A stretch of 64,000 nucleotides of DNA from JADGAU01 sp045047105. GTDB lineage: Bacteria > Pseudomonadota > Gammaproteobacteria > GRL18. The translations under genes were made by a program, and so were the position numbers. The notes below the pieces were generated by a model. That model did not search any database. It saw nothing but the letters and a program-made list of their open reading frames with translations, and had not been told where the DNA came from. Below are positions 55,276 to 64,000 of this stretch, piece by piece. Position 1 is the first letter of the stretch; the number at the start of each line of letters is the position of its first letter. The DNA is taken from positions 16,808 through 80,807 of the forward strand of contig JASFYQ010000016.1 of NCBI GenBank assembly GCA_045047105.1, written 5' to 3'.

Positions 55276-56442
55276 TTGACACAGAAAAAAACTCAAACAC
55301 TTGATCAATTAAGAGTATCAATTGATCAAGTGGATATTGAAATTCAGGATCTGCTAAATAAGCGAGCATTTTTAGCCGGTCAGGTAGCAAAAGTAAAACA
55401 CCATGAGGCTAAACAGCTAAATCTGGAAGAAATTATTTTTTATCGTCCTGAACGCGAGGCTTCCGTTTTACGTAAAGTAATGCAACGAAATAAGGGCCCC
55501 TTGCCTGATGAAGAAACGGCCCGTTTATTTCGTGAAATAATGTCGGCCTGTTTAGCTTTAGAGCAACCTTTAAGTATTGCATTTTTAGGGCCAGAAGGTA
55601 CCTTTACTCAATCTGCAGCTTTAAAACACTTTGGTCATTCAGTAAAAACAGTTCCTTTTTCTTCTATAGATCAAGTCTTTCGTGATGTGGATGCAAGTAC
55701 TTCAAATTATGGTGTTGTACCGATTGAAAATTCAACTGAAGGTATTATCAGCCATACTCTTGACTTGTTTATTAATTCATCATTGAAAATTGTAGGTGAA
55801 GTTTCTCTACGTATTCATCATTATTTAATGGCAAGCAGTAATGATATTAGCAAAATAGATAAAATCTATTCACATCAGCAATCTTTGGCACAATGCCGTA
55901 AATGGCTTGATGCTAATCTGCCTGGAATTGATAGAATTCCAGTAAATAGTAATGCTGAAGCAGCAAGAATGGCAAAAAAACATCCTCTGGCAGCCGCTAT
56001 TGGATCAAGTGCTGCGGCAGAAATTTATCAGCTGAATATCTTAAAGTCTAAAATTGAAGACTCTCCAGATAATACCACCCGCTTCCTTATTTTAGGTAAA
56101 CAGGAAGTGGAAGCCAGCTCACCTTTAGCTAGTAATGCTTCAACTATGACCAGTAATGATGCATATTTAGCCAGTAAAAGTTTAGATAAAACCAGTATTC
56201 TGGTTTCCTCTGATAATAAACCGGGAGCCTTATACGATTTATTAAAACCACTGGCAAATAATAATATTTCTATGAGCCGTATTGAGTCTCGACCATCACA
56301 ATGTGGTATATGGCAATACGTATTCTTTATAGATATTGAAGGGCATATTTCAAATCCGATGGTAAAAAAAGCGGTTGAAGAAATATCTGCACAAGTGAGT
56401 ATGATTAAAATTTTAGGTTCCTACCCAAAAGCCGTTTTATAA
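55276..56442 (+). CDS. pheA: Chorismate mutase / prephenate dehydratase
   Basis: Bifunctional enzyme of phenylalanine synthesis, 388 residues, starting with TTG. The AroQ-type mutase covers residues 5-95 (LRVSIDQVDIEIQDLLNKR). The dehydratase follows (IAFLGPEGTFTQSAA... NSTEGIISHTLD, TTRFLIL). The ACT domain is at 310-388 with ESRPS, a phenylalanine-binding motif. Serine and aromatic genes are arranged as one transcription unit. Confidence 0.95.
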   Translation: MTQKKTQTLDQLRVSIDQVDIEIQDLLNKRAFLAGQVAKVKHHEAKQLNLEEIIFYRPEREASVLRKVMQRNKGPLPDEETARLFREIMSACLALEQPLSIAFLGPEGTFTQSAALKHFGHSVKTVPFSSIDQVFRDVDASTSNYGVVPIENSTEGIISHTLDLFINSSLKIVGEVSLRIHHYLMASSNDISKIDKIYSHQQSLAQCRKWLDANLPGIDRIPVNSNAEAARMAKKHPLAAAIGSSAAAEIYQLNILKSKIEDSPDNTTRFLILGKQEVEASSPLASNASTMTSNDAYLASKSLDKTSILVSSDNKPGALYDLLKPLANNNISMSRIESRPSQCGIWQYVFFIDIEGHISNPMVKKAVEEISAQVSMIKILGSYPKAVL

Positions 56443-56465
56443 GTATAATAACCAGAAAAAAGATT

Positions 56466-57602
56466 ATGAGTAAATTCCTTAATATTGCTGTGAGTGGTGT
56501 ACAAAATTTAGCACCTTATATTCCTGGCAAACCCATAGAAGAGCTAGAGCGAGAATACAACATTTCTAACGCTGTTAAACTTGCTTCTAATGAAAACCCA
56601 TATGGCCCAAGTCCACAGGTTATTAATAAATTACAAGAAATAGTTTCATCTGCTACAGAAATATCACTATATCCTGATGGCAGTGGTTATAGATTAAAAG
56701 CGCTTATAGCTGAACGATTTAATATTGTTTCGGAGCAAATAACCCTAGGAAATGGTTCTAATGATATTTTAGATATCATTACTCGTTGTTTTGCAGGAGT
56801 TGGTGACGAAGTTATCTTCTCTCAATATGCTTTTGCTGTATACCCTATTTGCACACAAGCGGTTGGCGCAACTGCGGTTATAACGGATGCTGTAGATTGG
56901 GGGCATGATCTGGATGCAATGCTTAAAGCATGCAATAGCAAAACTAAACTTATTTTTATAGCCAATCCCAATAATCCAACAGGCACCTGTTTAACAACAG
57001 AGCAACTTTATAATTTCTTATCCAGGCTGCCTAATAATATAGTGGTAGTCATTGACGAAGCGTATATGGAATATGCTATTCATCAAGACTCTCCATATAA
57101 AGACACTTATACTGCGGCACACCTATGGCTTAATGAATTTGATAACTTAATCGTAACACGTACCTTTTCAAAGGCTTATGGCTTAGCCAGTTTACGTATT
57201 GGTTATAGTATCAGCTGTAATGAAATTGCTGATTTACTCAATCGTGTAAGACAACCCTTTAATAATAATACTCTGGCTTTAGAAGCAGCAATGATTGCAC
57301 TTGAAGATCAGGACTATATTAATGAGGTGGTAGAAAAAAATTGGCAGCAAATGCATTACATAGAAGATGAACTTAAAAAGCTTAATATGAATTTTATTTC
57401 CTCTGCGGCTAACTTTCTTTGTATTGATGTTTCAGACATGAATGAATCCTTAGATAGCATGCAAATATACGATAAATTATTACATGAAGGTGTAATAACA
57501 CGTCCCGTTGCAAATTATAAAATGCCGGATCATTTAAGAGTTACCATAGGGAAAGATACAGAAAACCAAAGACTTATTGAATCTTTTAAATGTATATTGT
57601 AA
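56466..57602 (+). CDS. hisC: Histidinol-phosphate / aromatic aminotransferase
   Basis: A 378-residue class I/II aminotransferase. The PLP Lys is in RTFSKAYGLASLRIGY, and NPNNPTGTCL is the substrate-binding stretch. The place between pheA and tyrA suggests a main role in phenylalanine and tyrosine transamination, as with hisC2-type genes, but histidinol phosphate use is also possible. The TAATG at its end overlaps the tyrA start. Confidence 0.93.
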   Translation: MSKFLNIAVSGVQNLAPYIPGKPIEELEREYNISNAVKLASNENPYGPSPQVINKLQEIVSSATEISLYPDGSGYRLKALIAERFNIVSEQITLGNGSNDILDIITRCFAGVGDEVIFSQYAFAVYPICTQAVGATAVITDAVDWGHDLDAMLKACNSKTKLIFIANPNNPTGTCLTTEQLYNFLSRLPNNIVVVIDEAYMEYAIHQDSPYKDTYTAAHLWLNEFDNLIVTRTFSKAYGLASLRIGYSISCNEIADLLNRVRQPFNNNTLALEAAMIALEDQDYINEVVEKNWQQMHYIEDELKKLNMNFISSAANFLCIDVSDMNESLDSMQIYDKLLHEGVITRPVANYKMPDHLRVTIGKDTENQRLIESFKCIL

Positions 57603-58501
57603 TGATAGAACAGCTAACTATTATTGGTGTTGGTTTAATTGGTGGCTCTTTTGCAAAGGCATTAAAAAAAAATAAGTTGGTTCATCACGTAATTGGCTGT
57701 GGACGGCAGCTTGATAACTTAAAAACTGCCTTGAAACTTGGCATTATTGATGAATACAGCACAGATATTAAACATGCGGTTAAAAATGCAGATGTTATTT
57801 TTATTGCTACACCCGTTAGCACTTTTGCAGGTATTTTCTCCCAATTAAAAGGGCATACTAAATCTTCTGCTATTATTACCGATGGCGGCAGTACCAAATT
57901 AAATGTTATGCATATGGCACAACAAGTTTTTGGCCAAGTTCCCTCAAATTTTGTTCCAGGACATCCAATAGCTGGAACTGAAAACAGTGGAGCAAGTGCA
58001 GCATTTGCAGAACTTTATGAAGATCACAAGGTTATTTTAACTCCTCTACTAAGTTCAGATAAAAATACCATAGCTACCGATCCCCGGGCATTAGAAATTA
58101 TTTCAAATTTATGGGCAGCAATTGGTGCAGAAGTGGTTTGCATGGATGCCGAACACCATGATCTAGTATTAGGTGCAACCAGTCACTTACCCCATGTAAT
58201 TGCCTTTTCGCTGGTAAATACCTTAGCAACACTCAATGAACGTAAAGAAATTTTTGATTATGCCGCAGGTGGTTTTAAGGACTTTACCCGAATAGCATCC
58301 AGTGATCCTAAAATGTGGCAGGATATCTGTCTGGCCAATAAAGATATTCTACTCAGCCACTTAAATCACTTTAAAAAAGATTTAGGTGATATTATTAGCG
58401 CATTAAATGCAGATGACTCTGAATATATGTATCAATTTTTTAGTAGAGCAAAAACTACACGTGATGCTCTTATAGTACAAACCAGCCGGGATAAAAAATG
58501 A
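57602..58501 (+). CDS. tyrA: Prephenate dehydrogenase
   Basis: Converts prephenate to 4-hydroxyphenylpyruvate with NAD+. It has 299 residues from ATG 57602. The dinucleotide motif is IIGVGLIGGSFAKAL, and the substrate region includes GHPIAGTENSG and GATSHLPHVIAF. It is the monofunctional form, as usual in this gene order. Stop overlaps the aroA ATG (ATGA). Confidence 0.95.
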   Translation: MIEQLTIIGVGLIGGSFAKALKKNKLVHHVIGCGRQLDNLKTALKLGIIDEYSTDIKHAVKNADVIFIATPVSTFAGIFSQLKGHTKSSAIITDGGSTKLNVMHMAQQVFGQVPSNFVPGHPIAGTENSGASAAFAELYEDHKVILTPLLSSDKNTIATDPRALEIISNLWAAIGAEVVCMDAEHHDLVLGATSHLPHVIAFSLVNTLATLNERKEIFDYAAGGFKDFTRIASSDPKMWQDICLANKDILLSHLNHFKKDLGDIISALNADDSEYMYQFFSRAKTTRDALIVQTSRDKK

Positions 58502-59841
58502 CGGAAGAAGTAACAATTAATTACCTATGCCAATCAGGTGGAAGTTTAACTGGAGAAATACATGTCCCAGGAGATAAATCAATTTCTCATCGCAGTATTA
58601 TGTTTGGTGCATTAGCAACTGGAACTACACATATCTCTGGATTTTTGCAAGGTGAAGATTCACTAGCAACTTTAAATGCTTTCCGTGAAATGGGAGTAGC
58701 TATAATAGGCCCTGATGCGGATGGAAATATCACCATTACAGGCGTTGGCATGTCAGGTTTAAGCGAGCCAAAAAATAAAATATATCTTGGTAATTCAGGT
58801 ACATCCATGCGATTGTTAACAGGATTACTAGCTGCACAAAATTTTGATTTAGAACTCACCGGAGATAGCTCTTTATCATCAAGACCGATGAAACGAGTAC
58901 TTTTACCGATTAAAGAAATGGGAGCTAATCTTAGCACCAATGAGAATCAAACCGCTCCCATTCATATTAATAATAGCAAAAAAAAACATAAGCTAAAAGG
59001 CATAGCCTATAGTTTGCCTATGGCAAGTGCACAAGTTAAATCCTGTATATTATTAGCGGGCATGTATGCCGAAGGTAAAACCTGCGTAACTGAACCCGCT
59101 CCAACACGTGATCATACTGAACGTATGTTAAATGGTTTTAACTACCCTGTAGAAGTAAATAGTTTAGGTCGTGGTCGCTCTCAAATTTGTATAGATGGCG
59201 GGGGAGAATTAAAAGCATGTGATTTGCATATACCTGCAGATATATCTTCAGCAGCATTTTTTATGGTTGGGGCCTGTATTGCTGAGGACTCAAATATTAC
59301 CCTAAAACACGTTGGAATTAATCCCACTCGAATTGGAATAATAAATATTTTACAACTTATGGGCGCAGATATTACTTTAGAAAATGAGAAAGTGGTAGGT
59401 GGTGAACCTGTAGCAGATATTATTGTTCGCTCATCAGAATTACATGGTATAGAAATACCGGAAGATCAAGTGCCATTAGCTATTGATGAATTTCCTGTAA
59501 TTGCAATTGCAGCAGCCTGTGCCGAAGGGCAAACCATTCTAACAGGGGCTGAAGAATTACGCGTTAAAGAAAGCGATCGCATTCAGGCAATGATCGATGG
59601 ATTACAAATTTTAGGCATTGAATGTGAAGGCACTGACGACGGTATGATTATAAATGGTGGAAAAATTTCTGGTGGAGAAGTAAATAGCCTGGGGGATCAT
59701 CGTATTGCTATGTCATTTGTTATTGCCTCACTTAGAGCTTCTGATAATATTAGTATTTTAGATTGTGCAAATGTAAACACTTCCTTTCCACACTTTGTAG
59801 AACTTGCAAATCAATCTGGCTTAAATCTTAGTATAATATAA
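58498..59841 (+). CDS. aroA: 3-phosphoshikimate 1-carboxyvinyltransferase (EPSP synthase)
   Basis: Sixth step of the shikimate pathway. It has 447 residues. The first signature is LGNSGTSMRLLTGLLA and the second is RVKESDRIQAM; GDKSISHRS opens the substrate site. There is an Ala at LLAAQ after the first signature, seen in class II-like forms. It overlaps tyrA by four bases. Confidence 0.96.
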   Translation: MTEEVTINYLCQSGGSLTGEIHVPGDKSISHRSIMFGALATGTTHISGFLQGEDSLATLNAFREMGVAIIGPDADGNITITGVGMSGLSEPKNKIYLGNSGTSMRLLTGLLAAQNFDLELTGDSSLSSRPMKRVLLPIKEMGANLSTNENQTAPIHINNSKKKHKLKGIAYSLPMASAQVKSCILLAGMYAEGKTCVTEPAPTRDHTERMLNGFNYPVEVNSLGRGRSQICIDGGGELKACDLHIPADISSAAFFMVGACIAEDSNITLKHVGINPTRIGIINILQLMGADITLENEKVVGGEPVADIIVRSSELHGIEIPEDQVPLAIDEFPVIAIAAACAEGQTILTGAEELRVKESDRIQAMIDGLQILGIECEGTDDGMIINGGKISGGEVNSLGDHRIAMSFVIASLRASDNISILDCANVNTSFPHFVELANQSGLNLSII

Positions 59842-59859
59842 TAAAAGGAATTTTTGTTG

Positions 59860-60564
59860 ATGCAAAATAATAATATTCCCGTAATAACTATAGATGGCCC
59901 AAGTGGAGTAGGGAAGGGAACCATAAGCCACCTTTTAGCTAAACATTTTAACTGGAATTATCTGGACAGCGGTGCTTTATATCGTATAACAGCATATGCC
60001 GCTACCTCAAAAGACATTGATTTTGATAATATATCAAAATACGAAGAGGAAATTGCACAACTAGCACTTGCTCTAAACATTGAATTTAGCAATGATGGAG
60101 AAGTTCTTTTAGATAAAATTAATATCCAATTATTTATTCGCACAGAAAGTTGTGGCAATAAAGCATCAATTATTGCAGCCTTACCCACAGTAAGAGCAGC
60201 CCTATTACAAAAGCAAAAAGACTTCCAGAGTACACCGGGTCTCATTGCCGATGGACGAGATATGGGAACTGTAGTTTTCCCCAATGCACTGCATAAAATC
60301 TTTCTAACTGCTAGTGCAGAAGAAAGAGGAAAAAGACGCTATAAACAATTGCAAGAAAATTATAATAATGCTAGAGTACCGGGATCGCCTGATCTTCTAT
60401 CTATATCTCTTGATAGAATAATAGCAGAAGTAAAACAACGAGATGAAAGAGACATAAATCGTAAGATATCACCTCTTATTCCCGCAAAAGATGCTATTAT
60501 TATAGATACTAGTAATATTTCAGTTGATCAAGTATTTAATAAAATTTTGTTACTATGTAAGTAG
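59860..60564 (+). CDS. cmk: Cytidylate kinase
   Basis: Phosphorylates CMP and dCMP. It has 234 residues from ATG 59860, nine bases after AAGGAA; an in-frame TTG at 59854 is less well spaced. P-loop is IDGPSGVGKGTIS, with YLDSGALYR and DGRDMGTVVFP as further signatures. Its place before rpsA is conserved across gammaproteobacteria. Confidence 0.95.
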   Translation: MQNNNIPVITIDGPSGVGKGTISHLLAKHFNWNYLDSGALYRITAYAATSKDIDFDNISKYEEEIAQLALALNIEFSNDGEVLLDKINIQLFIRTESCGNKASIIAALPTVRAALLQKQKDFQSTPGLIADGRDMGTVVFPNALHKIFLTASAEERGKRRYKQLQENYNNARVPGSPDLLSISLDRIIAEVKQRDERDINRKISPLIPAKDAIIIDTSNISVDQVFNKILLLCK

Positions 60565-60703
60565 ACCCCCTTAACTCAACTTTGAAATAATTCACATGAG
60601 CAGGGAAATTTTAACTGTAAAAGAGCTAAGTTTATCAATTTATGATAATTCACTTTTTTACCCTAACCTAGATGATCAGTTTATTGATCAGGGATTAACC
60701 TAA
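60565..60703 (+). promoter_or_regulatory. rpsA leader region
   Basis: A 139-bp gap upstream of rpsA. rpsA leaders in enterobacteria are targets of S1 autoregulation, and this AT-rich leader with a weak AGGGA site 11 bases before the ATG fits such a leader. Its folding was not computed. It also contains a small open frame listed separately. Confidence 0.3.
60596..60703 (+). other. 35-codon open frame abutting rpsA
   Basis: ATG 60596 opens a frame in phase with rpsA that ends with TAA directly before the rpsA ATG (TAAATG). No ribosome site precedes it. It may be a leader peptide, or chance. Confidence 0.2.
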
Positions 60704-62368
60704 ATGAGCGAAAGTTTTGCTGAACTTTTTGAAGAAAGTTTAAAACAAACAGAAATGCGCCCAGGCGCATTAGTAAACGGTGTTGTTGTAAGAATTGAAA
60801 ATGATTTTGTATTTGTTAATGCAGGTTTAAAATCAGAAGGCATAATACCTATCGAGCAATTTGCAAATGATGAAAACTTGCAAGTTGGAGATATCATTGA
60901 AGTTGCTTTAGAATCTTTAGAAGATGGATACGGTGAAACACGTCTTTCAAGAGAAAAAGCTAAACGTGCTGCTGCTTGGTTAAGACTTGATAAAATATAT
61001 GAAGCTGAAGAAACCGTTAGAGGTTTGGTTGTTGATAAAGTTAAAGGCGGCTTTACTGTTGACCTTGGTGATGTTAGAGCATTCTTACCAGGTTCATTAA
61101 TCGATGTACGTCCAGTACGCGATACTACCTTCTTAGAAGGCAAAGAGCATGACTTCAAAGTTATTAAATTAGATCAAAAGCGTAATAATGTAGTAGTTTC
61201 CAGACGTGCAGTTATCGAAATCGAAAATGCTGGCGAGCGTGAGAAATTATTAGAGAATTTACAAGAAGGTCAAAATGTTAAAGGTATAGTTAAGAATCTT
61301 ACAGATTACGGTGCATTTATTGACCTAGGTGGTGTGGATGGATTATTACACATTACAGATATGGCTTGGAAACGTGTTAAACACCCAAGTGAAATTGTAA
61401 ATATTGGTGACGAAATTGATGTTAAAGTATTAAAATTTGATCCAGAGCGTTCACGTGTATCTCTTGGTTTAAAACAAACTGGCGATGATCCATGGCTTGC
61501 AATTAAAAACCGTTATGTTGAAAGCAGCCGTATTAAAGGTCGCGTTACAAATCTTGCTGACTATGGTTGTTTTGTTGAGATTGAAGACGGAGTTGAAGGT
61601 TTGGTTCACGTTTCAGAAATGGATTGGACTAACAAAAACATTCACCCATCAAAAGTATGCCAGGTAGGTGACGAAGTTGAAGTTATTGTATTAGATATCG
61701 ATCAAGAACGTCGTCGTATTTCTTTAGGAATGAAGCAGTGTACAGCTAATCCATGGGAAGAGTTTGCAGCTACTAACAATAAAGGCGATAAAGTTTCTGG
61801 AACTATTAAATCAATCACTGATTTTGGAATCTTCATTGGTCTTGCAGGCGGAATTGATGGTTTAATTCACTTGTCTGATATTTCCTGGAACACGACTGGT
61901 GAAGAAGCTATTCACGAATATAAGAAGGGCGACGATCTAGAAGCAGTGGTTCTAGCTGTTGATCCTGAACGTGAGCGTATTTCTCTAGGTGTTAAGCAAT
62001 TAGACCAGGACCCATTCTCCTCTTATGTTGCACTAAATGCTAAAGGAAGCATTGTTAAAGGTGTAGTTAAAGAAGTTGATGCTAGAGGCGCTATTATTGT
62101 ATTAACAGAAGGTGTTGAAGCAAGCTTAAAAGGATCTGAACTATCTCGTGATAGAGTCGATGACGCATCGACTATATTAAAAGTTGGTGAAGAGATTGAA
62201 GCTAAGTTTATTAACCTGGACCGTAAAAACCGCGTTATTAACTTATCAATCAAAGCTAAAGATTATGATGATGAAGCAGAAGCAATGCAAGAATACGCAG
62301 CGGATGCATCTACAGGTACAACATCTTTAGGTGATTTACTTAAAGAGCAAATGAGTAATAAGGATTAA
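60704..62368 (+). CDS. rpsA: 30S ribosomal protein S1
   Basis: A 554-residue protein with six S1 RNA-binding domains; for example GYGAFIDLGGVDGLLHITDM-like cores recur. The first two domains bind the ribosome, and domains 3-6 bind mRNA. Ends with TSLGDLLKEQM, typical for gammaproteobacterial S1. It is followed by a clear terminator before ihfB. Confidence 0.97.
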   Translation: MSESFAELFEESLKQTEMRPGALVNGVVVRIENDFVFVNAGLKSEGIIPIEQFANDENLQVGDIIEVALESLEDGYGETRLSREKAKRAAAWLRLDKIYEAEETVRGLVVDKVKGGFTVDLGDVRAFLPGSLIDVRPVRDTTFLEGKEHDFKVIKLDQKRNNVVVSRRAVIEIENAGEREKLLENLQEGQNVKGIVKNLTDYGAFIDLGGVDGLLHITDMAWKRVKHPSEIVNIGDEIDVKVLKFDPERSRVSLGLKQTGDDPWLAIKNRYVESSRIKGRVTNLADYGCFVEIEDGVEGLVHVSEMDWTNKNIHPSKVCQVGDEVEVIVLDIDQERRRISLGMKQCTANPWEEFAATNNKGDKVSGTIKSITDFGIFIGLAGGIDGLIHLSDISWNTTGEEAIHEYKKGDDLEAVVLAVDPERERISLGVKQLDQDPFSSYVALNAKGSIVKGVVKEVDARGAIIVLTEGVEASLKGSELSRDRVDDASTILKVGEEIEAKFINLDRKNRVINLSIKAKDYDDEAEAMQEYAADASTGTTSLGDLLKEQMSNKD

Positions 62369-62409
62369 ATTCCAACCATTTGAAATGGCAGTACTAGTAT
62401 CACAATAAG

Positions 62410-62446
62410 ATCCCTAAATGCTAAAACATTTAGGGATTTTTATTTT
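62410..62446 (+). terminator. Rho-independent terminator of rpsA
   Basis: An 11-bp stem (ATCCCTAAATG/CATTTAGGGAT) with a 6-base loop is followed by TTTTTATTTT, 42 bases after the rpsA stop. Confidence 0.92.
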
Positions 62447-62560
62447 CAAGCATTATTTTTTTATTTATTAATGATAAAGCTTTGAAAAATCAGTGATAAA
62501 GCATTATAATCCTCACAACAAAACCTAATTATTAATCTTACATTCAAAAGTTTATAACCT

Positions 62561-62845
62561 ATGACAAAATCAGAACTCATCGATTCATTGTCCTTAAAAC
62601 ACACACAACTTGGACATAAAGATGTCGAGTTATCAGTAAAAATTATACTTGAACACATGGCTCAATCATTAGCCAGTGGTGAACGTATAGAAATTCGTGG
62701 TTTTGGTAGTTTTTCATTACATTACCGAGCTTCAAGAACGGGTAGAAACCCTAAAACCGGCGAGGCCGTAGCCTTACCACCAAAATATGCACCTCACTTT
62801 AAACCAGGTAAAGAATTAAGAGATAGAGTAAATAACTCTCGATAG
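62561..62845 (+). CDS. ihfB: Integration host factor subunit beta
   Basis: A 94-residue nucleoid protein that bends DNA with IhfA. The HU/IHF arm signature GRNPKTGEAV and the turn Pro in it are clear, and RGFGSFSLHYR is the conserved core. Location after rpsA is standard. Confidence 0.96.
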   Translation: MTKSELIDSLSLKHTQLGHKDVELSVKIILEHMAQSLASGERIEIRGFGSFSLHYRASRTGRNPKTGEAVALPPKYAPHFKPGKELRDRVNNSR

Positions 62846-62915
62846 TTGTTTCTTTATTAACTCTTACTCACTCTATTAACAAAAAATAAAACCCAGACTA
62901 AAACAAATATTTGCT

Positions 62916-63203
62916 ATGAGCTTAATCTACAAATTAATCAGTCTATTTATTCTATTAGTAATTTGTGTTTTTGCTGTTGCATTGGCTGTAGTCAATACGG
63001 AAGCAGTAAATTTCAATTATTATCTGCAAGAAATACAAATTAAATTATCATTATTACTGGTGTTTTCTTTTATTACAGGTGTTTTTATGACACTTGTATT
63101 AATGTTGCCAACGCTGATTAAACTTAAATTTTTATCTCGAAAAATTAAAGTAGAAAAAAATAAAGCATCGGCACAACTAAAATTGGTCAACCCTGGCAGT
63201 TAA
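62916..63203 (+). CDS. lapA: LapA family (DUF1049) lipopolysaccharide assembly protein
   Basis: A 95-residue membrane protein with two hydrophobic segments (about 5-28 and 43-66) and NTEAVNFNYYL between them, the DUF1049 pattern. In E. coli LapA works with LapB to control LpxC and LPS synthesis; lapB would be expected next, but here pyrF follows directly. It is unrelated to the adhesin LapA of the LapD pathway. Confidence 0.85.
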   Translation: MSLIYKLISLFILLVICVFAVALAVVNTEAVNFNYYLQEIQIKLSLLLVFSFITGVFMTLVLMLPTLIKLKFLSRKIKVEKNKASAQLKLVNPGS

Positions 63204-63236
63204 TAATAAGCCTGTATTTATCTATATAGTAGCAAG

Positions 63237-63950
63237 ATGAAACAAAAAACGGATCCAAAAATAATTATAGCCCTGGATTATGCTGATGAAAAATCAGCAT
63301 TTTTTATGGTTAAACAATTATCTCCAGAATTATGCCGCATAAAAATTGGTAAAGAATTGTTTGTAAGTTCAGGGCCTCAATTAGTAGAAAAAATTACTAA
63401 TATGGGCTTTGATGTATTTCTGGATCTAAAATTTCATGATATACCCAATACAGTTGCAGGCGCATGTAGAGCCGCAGCCAAACTTGGTGTATGGATGGTT
63501 AACGTACATGCATCAGGTGGTTTAAAAATGATGCTGGCAGCAAAAGATGCCATAGATAATACGACCGCATCTAATAAACCTTTATTAATAGCCGTTACCA
63601 TCTTAACCAGTTTAGACAATACAGCATTAGCAGAAATAGGGTACAACAAAGAAGTTCATGCTCAAGTATTACATCTTGCTAATTTAACAAAACAAGCAGG
63701 TCTGGATGGAGTAGTTTGTTCACCGCATGAAGCGCAGGCTATTAAACAACAATGTGGAAATGACTTTTCACTAGTAACACCTGGCGTTCGCCCTAAAGGC
63801 AGCCAGGTAAACGACCAATCTAGAATAATGACACCACAACAAGCCTTAGATGCAGGCTCAAACTACCTTGTAATTGGTAGACCCATCACCGCATCAGAAA
63901 ATCCACTTCAAACATTAGAACAAATCACTAAAGAAATAAGAAATCATTAA
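63237..63950 (+). CDS. pyrF: Orotidine 5'-phosphate decarboxylase
   Basis: Last step of UMP synthesis. It has 237 residues. ALDYADEKSAFF opens the barrel, the catalytic Asp-Lys-Asp region is DLKFHDIPNTV, and TPGVRPKGSQ plus VIGRPIT bind the phosphate. It is separated from lapA by 33 bp. Confidence 0.96.
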   Translation: MKQKTDPKIIIALDYADEKSAFFMVKQLSPELCRIKIGKELFVSSGPQLVEKITNMGFDVFLDLKFHDIPNTVAGACRAAAKLGVWMVNVHASGGLKMMLAAKDAIDNTTASNKPLLIAVTILTSLDNTALAEIGYNKEVHAQVLHLANLTKQAGLDGVVCSPHEAQAIKQQCGNDFSLVTPGVRPKGSQVNDQSRIMTPQQALDAGSNYLVIGRPITASENPLQTLEQITKEIRNH

Positions 63951-64000
63951 TAGCTTCTCTTTTTTACTGCTTGTAAAATACTGAGGTTGGCATTTCTGAG

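Noticed and set aside
1..64000. tRNA genes and CRISPR arrays
   Set aside because: I looked for cloverleaf landmarks and regularly spaced direct repeats and saw none. A tRNA finder and CRISPR finder would be needed to exclude them fully.

Overview
The window looks like a contiguous piece of an AT-rich gammaproteobacterial chromosome. Several gene orders typical of that class support this: dapA-bamC-metallo-hydrolase, mfd-map-glnD, the complete ccmABCDEFGHI cluster, and gyrA-serC-serA-pheA-hisC-tyrA-aroA-cmk-rpsA-ihfB-lapA-pyrF. No virus, plasmid or CRISPR locus is visible. The genus cannot be named from sequence alone. Cytochrome c maturation, SCO/PCu(A)C copper chaperones and ubiE point to a respiring organism. 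Several c-di-GMP and two-component proteins argue against a strongly reduced endosymbiont.

Positions 1-3700 are an accessory island. It holds the N-terminal 307 residues of a DUF2235 hydrolase that runs off the left edge, an IS110-family transposase remnant, an isolated 5S rRNA-like gene with an abnormal middle section and a hairpin after it, and a 522-residue protein of unknown function with a C-terminal PD-(D/E)XK-like nuclease signature. An integron-attC-like half-site lies just after that gene, followed by about 0.5 kb of non-coding DNA.

Positions 3700-13000 hold a DUF4124 protein, a CbiM-like membrane protein, peroxiredoxin bcp, the dapA-bamC-metallo-hydrolase operon, a very large Gln/Asn-rich FliK-like protein and ispB. 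Positions 13000-23200 hold a hybrid sensor kinase and sigma-54 activator pair, folA, a Cds6/NTF2-like exported protein, an unknown protein, galU, a GspE-type ATPase and a helix-turn-helix protein with a histone-H1-like lysine tail. Positions 23200-26300 group a MenI-like thioesterase, ubiE/menG and a MenE-like ligase, which suggests menaquinone synthesis.

Positions 26500-40200 hold a GAF-PAS-GGDEF-EAL protein with a degenerate GGDEF site, an orphan MT-A70 DNA methyltransferase, bolA, a thioredoxin, hemH, the mfd-map-glnD operon and lapD. Positions 40300-50000 hold the nine-gene cytochrome c maturation operon, a bidirectional terminator, and a copper-delivery/oxidase-assembly group (PCu(A)C, two SCO proteins and a FixH-like protein). 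Positions 50000-64000 hold gyrA with a repeat-expanded acidic tail, a serine and aromatic amino acid biosynthesis run, cmk, rpsA, ihfB, lapA and pyrF.

The most unusual parts are the left-hand island, the H1-like tailed HTH protein, the menaquinone trio and the isolated methyltransferase. I did not find a multi-gene system that I could defend as entirely new. The best candidate for undescribed biology is the nuclease-like gene with its attC-like flank.
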